Source of the DNA: Brevundimonas viscosa | GTDB taxonomy: Bacteria > Pseudomonadota > Alphaproteobacteria > Caulobacterales > Caulobacteraceae | Length of the DNA stretch: 64,000 bases | Reading direction: 5' to 3' | NCBI RefSeq assembly: GCF_900116065.1 | Contig: NZ_FOZV01000004.1 | Span: 124,001 to 188,000 of the forward strand | In this document: positions 54,846 through 63,392 of the stretch, in pieces | Layout: every line of letters begins with the position of its first letter | How positions within the stretch are numbered: position 1 is the first letter of the stretch | Notes under the pieces: generated by a model | The model's database searches: none | The model's input: the letters and a program-made list of their open reading frames with translations, nothing else | What the model was told of the DNA's origin: nothing | Translations under genes and position numbers: made by a program

Positions 54846-57392
54846 TCAGGCGAGGTCGCCGATCGCCGCGTCCAGCAACATGAAGGCCCGGCCGCCATCC
54901 GACGTCAGGCGACCGAGCACTCCGGCGGCGTCGCCCGCGTCCGCGTCGGCGGCCAGGCGTCGCCCGAAGGCGCGCACATAGCTTTCGGCGTCGGCGCGCA
55001 GGGCCGGGTCGGTCAGCACGCGGCGGGAGACGCTGCGAACCGCAGCCGGGGCCACCTTGCGAACGATCTGACGGGCTCCCTCCGGGTCCCGGGCGCCGAC
55101 CGCCCGCGCGGCCTCCTCGACCCGCGAACGCGGGAGCAGCGCGTTGGGATCGACCCCCATCCTTCGAACGGCGGTCACGATCCGGTCGCCGATCGTCTCC
55201 AGATCCTCGCCGGATGTCGCGGCGTCCGGCATCACCGGCGTGTCGAGATCCAGCGGCGGTTCCCCCGGTCCCTCATCGATCAGGTCGCTCCACCCGAGCG
55301 GGCCGTTGGTCGCGGGAGACGGCGTCGACGGTGCGGGGGCCGGCTCCAGCTTCAGTCGGCCGCGCAGGCCGAAGCCGCGCGCTTCCTCGGGGCGGGCCGG
55401 TCGGTCCGCAGCGGTCGATTCCGGCAACGCTTCGGACCGTCGGCGGGCCGGCGCGGCGTCGCCGGACACCACGCCCATCAGGCGCACCGCCTCGGTCAAC
55501 ATGTCGTAGTTCCGCCGCACGCGTTCCTGGAAACCGGCATCCAGCGCCTCGGTGTCCGCGGCGGCCTTCTGTGAGGCGGCCGCCAGCGCGGCCAGCCCTT
55601 CCTCCACCGAGCGGCGCACGCTGTCGATGCGCTCGCGCGCCTCCTCCGGAAGGCGTGAGGCGCGATCATCGAGTTCGCCCAGACTTTCGTCGATGCGGGA
55701 CAGGGCGACGTCCATGCGCTCGACCACCAGTTCGAGGCGTTCGAGCGCCCGGTCGCCGGCGGCGTCCACCAGGCTGCCGGTCTCGTCGACGATACGACGC
55801 GCGCTGTCGACCCGGGCGTCCGCGGCTTCGTCGGCCTTGCGGGCCGCATCGAACAGGGCTTCCCCGAGCCGGTCAGCGCGGACCTGGGCCTGCTGGACCG
55901 CTTCCTCCGCGGCTGCCCGCGATTCCTCGGCCGTCGCCTGCATCGCGGCGAGGGCCCGCCGGGTCTCCTCCATCAGCGCGTCGCGCGCCTCGGCGGCGAG
56001 GGCCTCGAAGCGATCGAGGGCCACCTTGGTCGCCGCGTCGAAACCGTCCGCCTCGCGTTGCGACATCTCCACAAGGGCGCGGAACTGGTCGGTGGCGGCC
56101 TCGACGAGATCGCGCACCGCATCGGTGGTCCTCACCGATGTCTCGCCCAGCTCGCCCGTCGCGGACCGGGCCGCGGAGAGCTGCTCGGCCAGCTGCGCCC
56201 GCTGACTCTCGACCTGTGCGGAGAAGTCCTCCTGGTCGGTGCGCAGCGCATAGGCGGCGGTGACGAGGGCGGCCCGCTGCTGGCCCAGACCCTCTTCGAC
56301 GGACTGGATCTGCTCGGCGACGCCCGCGCCCGCGTTCTCGAGACGCAGGGTCTGACGCGCCAGATCCTCGGCGGCGAGCCGGGCGGCGTCCTGCGCTTCG
56401 CCGGCCGCAGCGGCCAGATCGGCGGCGCGGGCCGCGAGCGCGGCCTCCGCCTCCCGGAGCTGGGTCTGGGCGAGATCGGATGCGTCCACGACCATGCGCG
56501 ACTGCCGTTCGACGGCGTCCACCACCCCGGCGGCCTGGTGGTCGAGCTGGACCCCGAGGCTCTGCATCTGGTCACGTTCACGGCCCAGTTGCTCGGCCAG
56601 CCGCCGCGCCGTGCGACCCGCGGTTTCGGCCGCCTCGTTCAGGTGCGCAGCCTCCTGCGCCAGCGCCTGGCGCAGGAGGGCCATCTCGTTCCGCGCCCGC
56701 TCGGCTGCGAAGGAGGCCTGGTCGATATCCATGCGGAGACTCTGCAGCACCTCGCCGGTTTCCCGGGCGGCCAGCGCTGTCGGGGCGAGCAGCGCGTCCG
56801 AGAGGTCGCGGGCGCGCCGGGTCTCGGCAGCGAGCCCCGCCCCCTGTCGCACGGCGTGCGCCAGCATGATGGCGAGCCCTGCGGGAGCCAGGGCGATGAG
56901 GGCGTAGAGGGCGAGCCGAAGAGGCTGGAGGTCGACGGCGCCCGAGCCGGCTTCGAACGCAGCCCAGGCGGCGACCCCGCCGATCCACAGCGCCGCCGCG
57001 ATCCCGGCCAGCACATAGGCGTGGCGGCCAGACGGCGTTGACGGCTCGCGACGGTGAATGGAGGGCGCTGAAGGCGCCGCCCAGGCCGCCGGAGGCGCGT
57101 CGGCGGATTCCGCGAGGGCTGATGGCCGGGGGGACTCCGGCTCATGTTCGGCTGCCAGAACCGGGGCGTCTCCAGGCGGGGCCTGCTCGCTACGCCGCGT
57201 CTCGGCCCTCTGCCGCTCCTCGGCCAACCGCCGCCGGCGACGCTCCGACATCGGTCGTCCGGGTTCAGCGTCTGCCTGGCTCATCGAATCCGCCTCGGCG
57301 CCGCTGGTCGCTTGTGCGTCTTCGACCGGCGGTTGCGGATCCGGTTCCGGTTCGGTCAGGTTCAGCGGCGGCCGGTGGCGGGGGGGCTTCAT
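54846..57392 (-). CDS. TipN-like polarity factor: two-helix membrane anchor with long coiled coil
   Basis: The 848-residue protein has a disordered Pro/Glu/Arg-rich N-terminus, two membrane helices (about 125-147 and 158-180), then an Ala/Glu/Arg coiled coil to about residue 640 and a C-terminal helical domain (about 740-848). This architecture and length match Caulobacter TipN, which marks the new pole, positions flagella and assists ParA-driven segregation. Identity is from layout, not residue motifs, so other coiled-coil polar proteins remain possible. The C15-like gene follows on the same strand. Confidence 0.6.
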   Translation of the reverse strand: MKPPRHRPPLNLTEPEPDPQPPVEDAQATSGAEADSMSQADAEPGRPMSERRRRRLAEERQRAETRRSEQAPPGDAPVLAAEHEPESPRPSALAESADAPPAAWAAPSAPSIHRREPSTPSGRHAYVLAGIAAALWIGGVAAWAAFEAGSGAVDLQPLRLALYALIALAPAGLAIMLAHAVRQGAGLAAETRRARDLSDALLAPTALAARETGEVLQSLRMDIDQASFAAERARNEMALLRQALAQEAAHLNEAAETAGRTARRLAEQLGRERDQMQSLGVQLDHQAAGVVDAVERQSRMVVDASDLAQTQLREAEAALAARAADLAAAAGEAQDAARLAAEDLARQTLRLENAGAGVAEQIQSVEEGLGQQRAALVTAAYALRTDQEDFSAQVESQRAQLAEQLSAARSATGELGETSVRTTDAVRDLVEAATDQFRALVEMSQREADGFDAATKVALDRFEALAAEARDALMEETRRALAAMQATAEESRAAAEEAVQQAQVRADRLGEALFDAARKADEAADARVDSARRIVDETGSLVDAAGDRALERLELVVERMDVALSRIDESLGELDDRASRLPEEARERIDSVRRSVEEGLAALAAASQKAAADTEALDAGFQERVRRNYDMLTEAVRLMGVVSGDAAPARRRSEALPESTAADRPARPEEARGFGLRGRLKLEPAPAPSTPSPATNGPLGWSDLIDEGPGEPPLDLDTPVMPDAATSGEDLETIGDRIVTAVRRMGVDPNALLPRSRVEEAARAVGARDPEGARQIVRKVAPAAVRSVSRRVLTDPALRADAESYVRAFGRRLAADADAGDAAGVLGRLTSDGGRAFMLLDAAIGDLA

Positions 57393-57520
57393 CAGGCGGC
57401 TATCTCGTCTCGGAGCGGCGCCGTGGGGGCCGTCGCTCGGGCCGCCGACCCTAACCGCTCAATCGCGAGGCGCAAAGGCGAGGCGAGATGATTCCGTATG
57501 GGGAAACCCGTACCCGGAAT

Positions 57521-57712
57521 TCAGCATTCGCGCTTGCCCTCGCCGCGGGCCGCCAGCGCCGCCGGGGCGGCCTTCTCGCCCCCGCAGTCGCGGATCCGGT
57601 GGATCTCGCGCTGGTTCTCCTGCGGAGTGGTCAGGTCCAGGCCGAACTGCGACAGCGCCGCTGCGGCGAGCAAGGCGACGAAGCCGGCGATCAATTCGAT
57701 CAGCGCCTGCAT
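57521..57712 (-). CDS. Small membrane-anchored protein, 63 aa
   Basis: The product has one N-terminal hydrophobic helix (LIELIAGFVALLAAAALSQF) and a charged tail with two cysteines (RDCGGEK and REC at the end). A promoter-like TTGCCG-N17-CATAAC lies upstream on the minus strand. Its position is isolated between the TipN-like gene and the divergent phospholipase D gene. I recognise no family. Confidence 0.55.
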   Translation of the reverse strand: MQALIELIAGFVALLAAAALSQFGLDLTTPQENQREIHRIRDCGGEKAAPAALAARGEGKREC

Positions 57713-57731
57713 CGCCGACCCCCTGTCCAGT

Positions 57732-57801
57732 GCATTGGTTGTTATGCGCGCATTCTTCGCGTCCGGCAATGCGGTGTTAGATGAACAATGCGTCAGCATT
57801 G
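57732..57801. promoter_or_regulatory. Array of four CAATGC/GCATTG half-sites in a divergent promoter region
   Basis: GCATTG at 57732, CAATGC at 57767, CAATGC at 57786 and GCATTG at 57796 form one tight dyad (CAATGC-GTCA-GCATTG) and one wide one. They flank the predicted promoter of the 63-aa gene and lie upstream of the phospholipase D gene, as expected for operator sites. Confidence 0.35.
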
Positions 57802-57819
57802 ACCGCCTCCCCGGACGGT

Positions 57820-57844
57820 GGAACGGAAATGCGGCATGCGCGTC
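57820..57844 (+). promoter_or_regulatory. Candidate EcfG/SigT-type promoter of the phospholipase D gene
   Basis: GGAAC (57820-57824) is followed after exactly 16 bases by CGTC (57841-57844), close to the alphaproteobacterial general-stress consensus GGAAC-N16-CGTT. The predicted transcript would start near 57851, about 50 bases before the ATG. Confidence 0.45.
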
Positions 57845-57899
57845 TCCTGCCCGGGGAGGCGCGCATGCCGCCGTCACGGGAATCGGGCAGGGCAGCGCC

Positions 57900-59348
57900 A
57901 TGGAAGACCAACTTCAGTCGCTGTTCGCCCCCGGGCGCAACTGCTGGCGGGTAGAGACCGCGCCGCGTTTCGCTGTGTTGATGGAGAACGCCGCCTATTT
58001 CGCGGCGCTGAGTTCGGCCATCGACAAGGCGACGCGCTCGATCGTTCTCCTCGGCTGGCAATTCGATCCCCGCACGCGCCTCGACCCGGAAAGCGCCAGC
58101 GGTCCGGCCGACGAGTTTGGGCACCAGCTCAGGATGCTGGTGAAGTCGCGGCCACATCTGGACGTTCGACTGCTCATCTGGAAGTCGCCGTTGCTCATCG
58201 CCGCCTCCCAAGGCTTCTTTCCGCAGCGCGCCCACGCCTGGTTCCGGAAGCGCATGGTCGAGTTCCGGCTCGACCCCCCGATGGCCCTGGGTTCCTGTCA
58301 TCACCAGAAGGCGGTGATCATCGACGATCGGGTCGCCTTTTGCGGCGGGGGCGACGTGTCGGTCGATCGCTGGGACTCCCACGAGCATCAGGACTTCGAC
58401 CCGCGCCGCTGCCAGCCGTCAGGAGTTCTTGCGCCGCCTCGGCATGAGGTGATGTGCGTGATGGACGGCCCGGCTGCGCAGGCGCTGGGCGATCTGGCCC
58501 GGGAGCGGTGGCGACGGGCCACCGGGGAGCGCACGGTCCTCGATCCCGGAGAAAGCGATCCCTGGCCCGAGGGCGTGGAGCCCGACTTCGGAAACGCCGC
58601 GGTCGCCATCGCACGGACCGAGCCCGAGCGCCGGGGTCGCCCGGGGGTCCGCGAGAACGAGGCCCTCCACCTCGACGCCATCCGGTCCGCCAGACGGCTG
58701 ATCTATCTTGAGAACCAGTATTTCACTTCGCCGATCATCGCCGCCGCCCTGGCCGAGCGCCTGCGCGAGCCCGACGGTCCGGAGATTGTCCTCGTCACCA
58801 CGGGCGGAAGCCCCAGCTGGTTTGACCGGATGACCATGGACACGGCCCGCTCGGAGGTTCTGTTCCGCCTCGAGCAGGCCGATGCGCACAATCGCTTCTT
58901 CGCCTTCACGCCCCACACCGCCGGCGGCCAGCGCATTATCGTGCACGCCAAGGTGTCGATCTACGATGACGAGATCATCCGCATCGGGTCGACCAACCTG
59001 AACAATCGGTCGTTCGGATTCGATACCGAGTGCGACGTCGCGGCGCGACCTGGGACAGAGGAGGGGCAGGAGGCGATCAGGCGCTTCCGCCATCGCACCA
59101 TCGGCCACTGGATCGGCGTCGAGGGCGAGGCCTTCGCCGCGGCCGAGGCGCTGACCGGCTCGGTCGGAGAAGCTGTCCGGCGCTTCGACGGCGGCCGCAT
59201 GCGCATGCTGGGCGCCACACCCCCCTCAGGGCTCGAACAGTTCGTCGCAGAGTTCCAGATTGGCGATCCGACCTCGCCCTCGGATGCCTTCAGGCCCTGG
59301 CGGCGGCGGGCTCCGTCCCAGCGACGCCGGTCGCTTCCGCCTGCCTGA
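57900..59348 (+). CDS. Phospholipase D superfamily protein
   Basis: The 482-residue protein has two HKD sites: SCHHQKAVIIDD (about 133-143) followed by GGGDVSVDRWD, and VHAKVSIYDDEIIRIGSTNL in the second half. NQYFTSPIIAAALAERL precedes the second site. It may hydrolyse phosphodiesters of phospholipids or transfer phosphatidyl groups like cardiolipin synthases; there is no signal peptide or membrane helix. Pairing with an endonuclease/exonuclease/phosphatase gene on the opposite strand, overlapping by 59 bases, is common in alphaproteobacteria. Confidence 0.9.
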   Translation: MEDQLQSLFAPGRNCWRVETAPRFAVLMENAAYFAALSSAIDKATRSIVLLGWQFDPRTRLDPESASGPADEFGHQLRMLVKSRPHLDVRLLIWKSPLLIAASQGFFPQRAHAWFRKRMVEFRLDPPMALGSCHHQKAVIIDDRVAFCGGGDVSVDRWDSHEHQDFDPRRCQPSGVLAPPRHEVMCVMDGPAAQALGDLARERWRRATGERTVLDPGESDPWPEGVEPDFGNAAVAIARTEPERRGRPGVRENEALHLDAIRSARRLIYLENQYFTSPIIAAALAERLREPDGPEIVLVTTGGSPSWFDRMTMDTARSEVLFRLEQADAHNRFFAFTPHTAGGQRIIVHAKVSIYDDEIIRIGSTNLNNRSFGFDTECDVAARPGTEEGQEAIRRFRHRTIGHWIGVEGEAFAAAEALTGSVGEAVRRFDGGRMRMLGATPPSGLEQFVAEFQIGDPTSPSDAFRPWRRRAPSQRRRSLPPA

Positions 59349-60072
59349 TCTCGAAGTCGACGATCAACGGGAGGTGATCGGAGGCCATGCGGGCGAGGGG
59401 CGAGAAGGGGGCCTGAACGGCGGTTACCACGACCTCTGGACTGGTGAAGCAGTGGTCGATCCGGATGGCCGGGAAGCTGGACGGGAAGGTCTTCACCGAG
59501 GGGCGAAGGCCGAGGGTGCGCTGGCAGTCCGCCAGCCGTCGGGCGAGGGTCTGGTAAGGGCGTGTGACAGAGGTCGCGTTGAAGTCGCCGGTCAGCAAGG
59601 TGGGGCCGGTGCAGTCCGGATGGTCCAGCCACTGATCGCCGACCAGCGCCGCCGCCTGCAGTCGCTGCTCTCGCGGCACCAGACCCAGGTGGGTGTTGAT
59701 CACGTTCAGGGTTGCTCCGTCGATCTCGATCGCCGCCCAGAGGGCGCCGCGCGGCTCCAGCCGCGGCACCCCGCGGACCGAGGGCAGGGGACCGGAGCGG
59801 ATCAGCCGCTCAGGCAGATGAGTCAGGATTGCGTCGCCATACAGTTCGGCCTCCACCCGCATGGCCGGATGAAAGTGGTAGCTCATCGAAAGGCGGTCGG
59901 CGATCGAGCAGGCCTGATCGACGTAACCGGTCCGGGCGCGACCGACGTCCAGTTCCTGCAGACAGACAATGTCCGGCTCGTGCTCGGCGATGACGGCGGC
60001 GATCCGGCCGACGTCCACGCGCCGGTCGACGCCTTCGCAACGATGTACATTATAGGTCAGCAGGCGGGGCAT
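59290..60072 (-). CDS. Endonuclease/exonuclease/phosphatase family protein
   Basis: The 260-residue protein has the EEP fold motifs: LLTYNVHRCEGVDRRVD (Asn), CLQELDV (Glu metal ligand), INTHLGLVPREQR, LLTGDFNATSVTRPY (Asp, Asn) and the terminal ASDHLPLIVDF (Asp-His). Such enzymes cleave phosphodiesters in DNA, inositol phosphates or sphingolipids. The substrate is unknown. The C-terminus overlaps the phospholipase D gene, and their products may act on related lipids. The ATG at 60072 gives the standard opening. Confidence 0.9.
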   Translation of the reverse strand: MPRLLTYNVHRCEGVDRRVDVGRIAAVIAEHEPDIVCLQELDVGRARTGYVDQACSIADRLSMSYHFHPAMRVEAELYGDAILTHLPERLIRSGPLPSVRGVPRLEPRGALWAAIEIDGATLNVINTHLGLVPREQRLQAAALVGDQWLDHPDCTGPTLLTGDFNATSVTRPYQTLARRLADCQRTLGLRPSVKTFPSSFPAIRIDHCFTSPEVVVTAVQAPFSPLARMASDHLPLIVDFEIRQAEATGVAGTEPAAARA

Positions 60073-60136
60073 GGGCTTCCGGTTGGCGGGTGACGAGCGC
60101 GCCCGCGGAAGAAGAAATGGCGGCGCTTGGGCCGGT

Positions 60137-60829
60137 TCAGATAACGACCAGCCGGTCGTCGAGTTCGTTGTGGTTACGTTGGCCGGGGGGAAAATGCTCG
60201 GCGAGAACGGCGCCGGTGTGGCGGATGGCCGCCTCGAACCCCCCCGGGGCGTCCCCTCGTTTCAGCCCTTGCGCGAGCGCCTCGGCCGCCTCGGCCCAGA
60301 CGACCTGGTCGACCTTTGCATGAATGCCCTCGTCCGCGATCACCTCGACCTGGTGGTCGGCCATGCACGCGAACAGCAGCACCCCGGTGCGCGACTCCGT
60401 CACGTGCAGTCCGTGGGCGAGGAACTGCTGCAGCGCCGCCCGGCGAACGCGGGCGGTTCGGATTCGGCGCGGCGTGGCGATCCGCCGAACCGCGGGAATG
60501 GAGGTCAGCAGAAACGTCAGCAGGAAGACGCCCGCCTGGAGGAGGGCGTACGCGGCCAGGGCGTGGCCGACGGTGATGTCCCGCGCCGCCAGATGCCCCG
60601 CCTCCCATCCGTCGCTGAACCCCGGTACCCACGACGGTTCGAAACCTGCCGGGATCAGCAGAAGCGGCAGGATCAGCGCCGCGGCCGCCGCCCACGTCAG
60701 GGACACGTCGCGGTAGGACGAGACGCGTCCGGCGAGGACGCAGAAGATCTCGCCCGAGGTGCGGGATTCGGCCTCGGCGATCGCCGCGGCGATGCGGGCC
60801 TCGGCCTGGGTTCGTTGCCTGATCACCAT
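60137..60829 (-). CDS. TPM-domain membrane protein
   Basis: The 230-residue protein has a TPM (YgcG-type) domain split by two membrane helices. [20 protein letters not shown] starts the domain, helices lie at about 43-65 and 80-105, and the later [20 protein letters not shown] and [20 protein letters not shown] complete it. The ATG at 60829 overlaps the stop of the upstream TPM gene by seven bases; longer frames run into a Gly-rich antisense shadow. It belongs to the lemA operon. Function is unknown. Confidence 0.82.
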   Translation of the reverse strand: MVIRQRTQAEARIAAAIAEAESRTSGEIFCVLAGRVSSYRDVSLTWAAAAALILPLLLIPAGFEPSWVPGFSDGWEAGHLAARDITVGHALAAYALLQAGVFLLTFLLTSIPAVRRIATPRRIRTARVRRAALQQFLAHGLHVTESRTGVLLFACMADHQVEVIADEGIHAKVDQVVWAEAAEALAQGLKRGDAPGGFEAAIRHTGAVLAEHFPPGQRNHNELDDRLVVI

Positions 60830-61638
60830 CCGCCGGACGCGCCTCCGCCGCCGAAACTGCCGCCGCCGCCGCCGAACCCGCCGCCGCCCCACGACGAGCC
60901 GCCGCCGCGACCGCCGCTCCGCATCGCCTCCGACGCCGCCCAGATGAGGATCGGAGCCACGCCATGGCCCCTGCGTCGACGTCCGCGTCCGGCGATCCCC
61001 CCGGCCAGCGACAGGGCCATGAACAGGAAGATCGCGGCGATGAAGATGATCGGTCCGATCGGCGGTCCGGCCTCCGGACTTTCTGCAGCCGCCGCCCTGG
61101 CCTCGGCCTCGGCCGGATCGAGTCTCAACTGCTCCTCGATGGCGGCGACGCCCTGGTCGATGCCGCGCTCGAAATAGCCGTCACGGAATGCCGGCAGGAT
61201 CTGGTTGTGGATGATCAGGGCGGACATGGCGTCGGTCAGCACCGGCTCGAGCCCATAGCCGACCTCGATCCGCACCTTGCGCTCATTCGGCGCGACGAGA
61301 AGCAGGACGCCGTTGTTCTTGCCAGCCTGCCCGATCTGCCATGTCCGGCCCAGCTGATAGCCATACTCCTCGATGGCGTAGCCCTGCAGATCGTCGACGG
61401 TGACCACCACCAGCTGGTCGGTGGTGTCGCGCTCCAGCGCCTCAAGGCGGGTCGCGATCTCCGCCTCCTTGGCCGGCGAGAGCAGTCGGGCCTGATCGAC
61501 GACGCGGCCGGTCAGCTCCGGGAAGCGCGGTTGGGCTGACGCCGGCAAGGCCACGGCGAGGAGCCAGAGGACCGCCAGCAGCGCCGCCATGGCCGCCCGC
61601 AGCGGCCAGGCGCCCGAAAAGGGAAACGGGCGGTTCAC
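60823..61638 (-). CDS. YgcG-type TPM-domain protein with Gly-rich tail
   Basis: The 271-residue protein has a signal peptide ([18 protein letters not shown]), a periplasmic TPM domain ([60 protein letters not shown]), a membrane helix near residue 195-215 and a C-terminal Gly/Ser-rich tail ([16 protein letters not shown]). TPM proteins act in thylakoid repair and membrane quality control in other organisms. The GTG start overlaps the lemA stop as GTGA. Confidence 0.9.
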   Translation of the reverse strand: MNRPFPFSGAWPLRAAMAALLAVLWLLAVALPASAQPRFPELTGRVVDQARLLSPAKEAEIATRLEALERDTTDQLVVVTVDDLQGYAIEEYGYQLGRTWQIGQAGKNNGVLLLVAPNERKVRIEVGYGLEPVLTDAMSALIIHNQILPAFRDGYFERGIDQGVAAIEEQLRLDPAEAEARAAAAESPEAGPPIGPIIFIAAIFLFMALSLAGGIAGRGRRRRGHGVAPILIWAASEAMRSGGRGGGSSWGGGGFGGGGGSFGGGGASGGW

Positions 61639-62321
61639 CGGGCGGGAGCGGCGGGCGGGGCGGACCCGGGCGCCGCGCCCGGCGCGGCGGTCGCGGCGCC
61701 CGGCGACGCGGGATTGAGGGCGTCGAAATTGACGTTCGGCGTCGACTGAGCCGCCTCGGTGGCGGTGAAGGGCTGCATCGGCTCCGAGCCGCCGTGAATG
61801 GTGTTGGCCCAGATCACCGTGGGGAAGGTACGCAGGCTGGTGTTGTAGTCGCGAACGGCTTCGTTGTAGTCGCGCCGGGCGACGGCGATGCGGTTCTCGG
61901 TCCCTTCCAGCTGCGACTGCAGGGCGAGGAAGTTCTGGTTCGACTGCAGTTGCGGGTAGTTCTCCACCACCATCAGCAGCCGCGACAGGGCTTGGGACAG
62001 CTCGCCCTGGGCCGCCTGGTAGCGCTGGAAGGCCTGCGGGTCGGTGAGCGTTTCGGGCGTCACCTGCACGCTGGTGGCGCGGGCGCGGGCCTCGACCACC
62101 TGGGTGAGGGTGGTGCGCTCCTGGATCGCGGCGCCCTGCACGGTCGCCACCAGGTTCGGCACGAGGTCGGCGCGCCGTTGGTACTGCGACTGGACGTCGG
62201 CCCAGCGCGCCTTCGCCGCCTCTTCCTTGGTCGGGATGGCGTTGATGCCGCAGCCTGAAACGGCCGGCGTCGTGACCAGAAGGGCGGCCAGAACCACGGC
62301 GCGGGGCGAAAAGCGGAACAT
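61635..62321 (-). CDS. LemA family lipoprotein
   Basis: The 228-residue protein has a lipoprotein signal with lipobox AVSGC (Cys24), then the LemA helical core: VQSQYQRRADLVPNLVATVQ, LTQVVEARARATSVQ, FQRYQAAQGELSQALSRLLM and ENYPQLQSNQNFLALQSQLE, GTENRIAVARRDYNEAVRDY. A Pro/Ala-rich tail follows. LemA is usually encoded with TPM proteins, as here, in a three-gene coupled operon. Its role is probably in membrane stress, but this is not proven. Confidence 0.92.
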   Translation of the reverse strand: MFRFSPRAVVLAALLVTTPAVSGCGINAIPTKEEAAKARWADVQSQYQRRADLVPNLVATVQGAAIQERTTLTQVVEARARATSVQVTPETLTDPQAFQRYQAAQGELSQALSRLLMVVENYPQLQSNQNFLALQSQLEGTENRIAVARRDYNEAVRDYNTSLRTFPTVIWANTIHGGSEPMQPFTATEAAQSTPNVNFDALNPASPGAATAAPGAAPGSAPPAAPAR

Positions 62322-62374
62322 GGGGCGTCTCCTGAGGACCGTGGTCGGGACTATTGGCCCGGACGCCGAACGGT

Positions 62375-63298
62375 TCAAGCGCCCAACGGCTCCGGTTCCA
62401 CGCCCGCGGCCCGGCAGGCGGCGGTGTAGGTGTTGGCGAGCAGGCAGGCGATGGTCATGGGGCCGACGCCGCCGGGCACCGGAGTGATGCGGCCTGCGAC
62501 GAGGGCCGCCTCGTCGAAGGCGACGTCGCCGACGACCCGGGTCTTCCCGGCCGCGGCCCTCTCCGGGTCGCGCGACGGGACGCGGTTGATGCCCACGTCG
62601 ATCACCGTGGCGCCAGGCTTGATCCAGTCGCCGCGCACCATCTCCGGCCGACCGACGGCGGCGACGAGGATGTCGGCGGTTCGGCACAGGGCGGGCAGGT
62701 CGCGGGTGCGGGAGTGGGCGATGGTGACGGTGCAGCTTTGGCCGAGCAGCAGCTGCGCCATCGGCTTGCCGACGATGTTCGAGCGGCCGACGACGACGGC
62801 GTTCAGACCGGTGAGGTCGCCCAGTTCGTGCTTCAGGAGCATCAGGCAGCCGAGGGGCGTGCAGGGGACCAGGCCGGGCAGCCCGACGGCGAGGCGTCCG
62901 GCGTTGACCACGTGGAAGCCGTCGACGTCCTTGTCCGGATCGATGGCGGCGAGCACCGCGGCGCTGTCGATATGCGCGGGGAGGGGCAGCTGGACGAGGA
63001 TGCCGTGGATGCCGGCGTCGGCGTTCAGTTCGCCGATCAGCGCCAGCAGGTCGCCCTGCGGAGTGGTCTCGGGCAGGCGGTGGGTGTCGGAACGCATCCC
63101 GGCCCGCTGCGTCGTCTCGCCCTTGTTGCGGACATAGATCTGGCTGGCCGGGTCCTCGCCGACGATGACCACGGCCAGGCCGGGCTTGACGCCGCGATCC
63201 GCCTCAAGCCGGGCGGCGGCGGCGGCGACCTGATCCACCAGGGCGGCGGCGAAGGCCTTGCCGTCTATGAGGGTCGCGCGTGCAGGGTCGGCCGTCAT
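62375..63298 (-). CDS. folD: Methylenetetrahydrofolate dehydrogenase / cyclohydrolase
   Basis: FolD interconverts methylene-, methenyl- and formyl-tetrahydrofolate. The 307-residue protein has [20 protein letters not shown] (catalytic Lys region), [18 protein letters not shown], the NADP-binding [19 protein letters not shown] and the C-terminal [21 protein letters not shown] and [10 protein letters not shown]. It is about 20 residues longer than E. coli FolD at the C-terminus. It precedes the lemA operon on the same strand and is divergent from the PPC-domain gene. Confidence 0.97.
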   Translation of the reverse strand: MTADPARATLIDGKAFAAALVDQVAAAAARLEADRGVKPGLAVVIVGEDPASQIYVRNKGETTQRAGMRSDTHRLPETTPQGDLLALIGELNADAGIHGILVQLPLPAHIDSAAVLAAIDPDKDVDGFHVVNAGRLAVGLPGLVPCTPLGCLMLLKHELGDLTGLNAVVVGRSNIVGKPMAQLLLGQSCTVTIAHSRTRDLPALCRTADILVAAVGRPEMVRGDWIKPGATVIDVGINRVPSRDPERAAAGKTRVVGDVAFDEAALVAGRITPVPGGVGPMTIACLLANTYTAACRAAGVEPEPLGA

Positions 63299-63392
63299 GG
63301 TTCGGCTCCGGTCGTCAGGAATCGTGCGGTCCCCGCGATTTACAGAGGGGCGGGTTCGGCGTCTATGATCGGTCGGCATTGAGGGGACCCGC

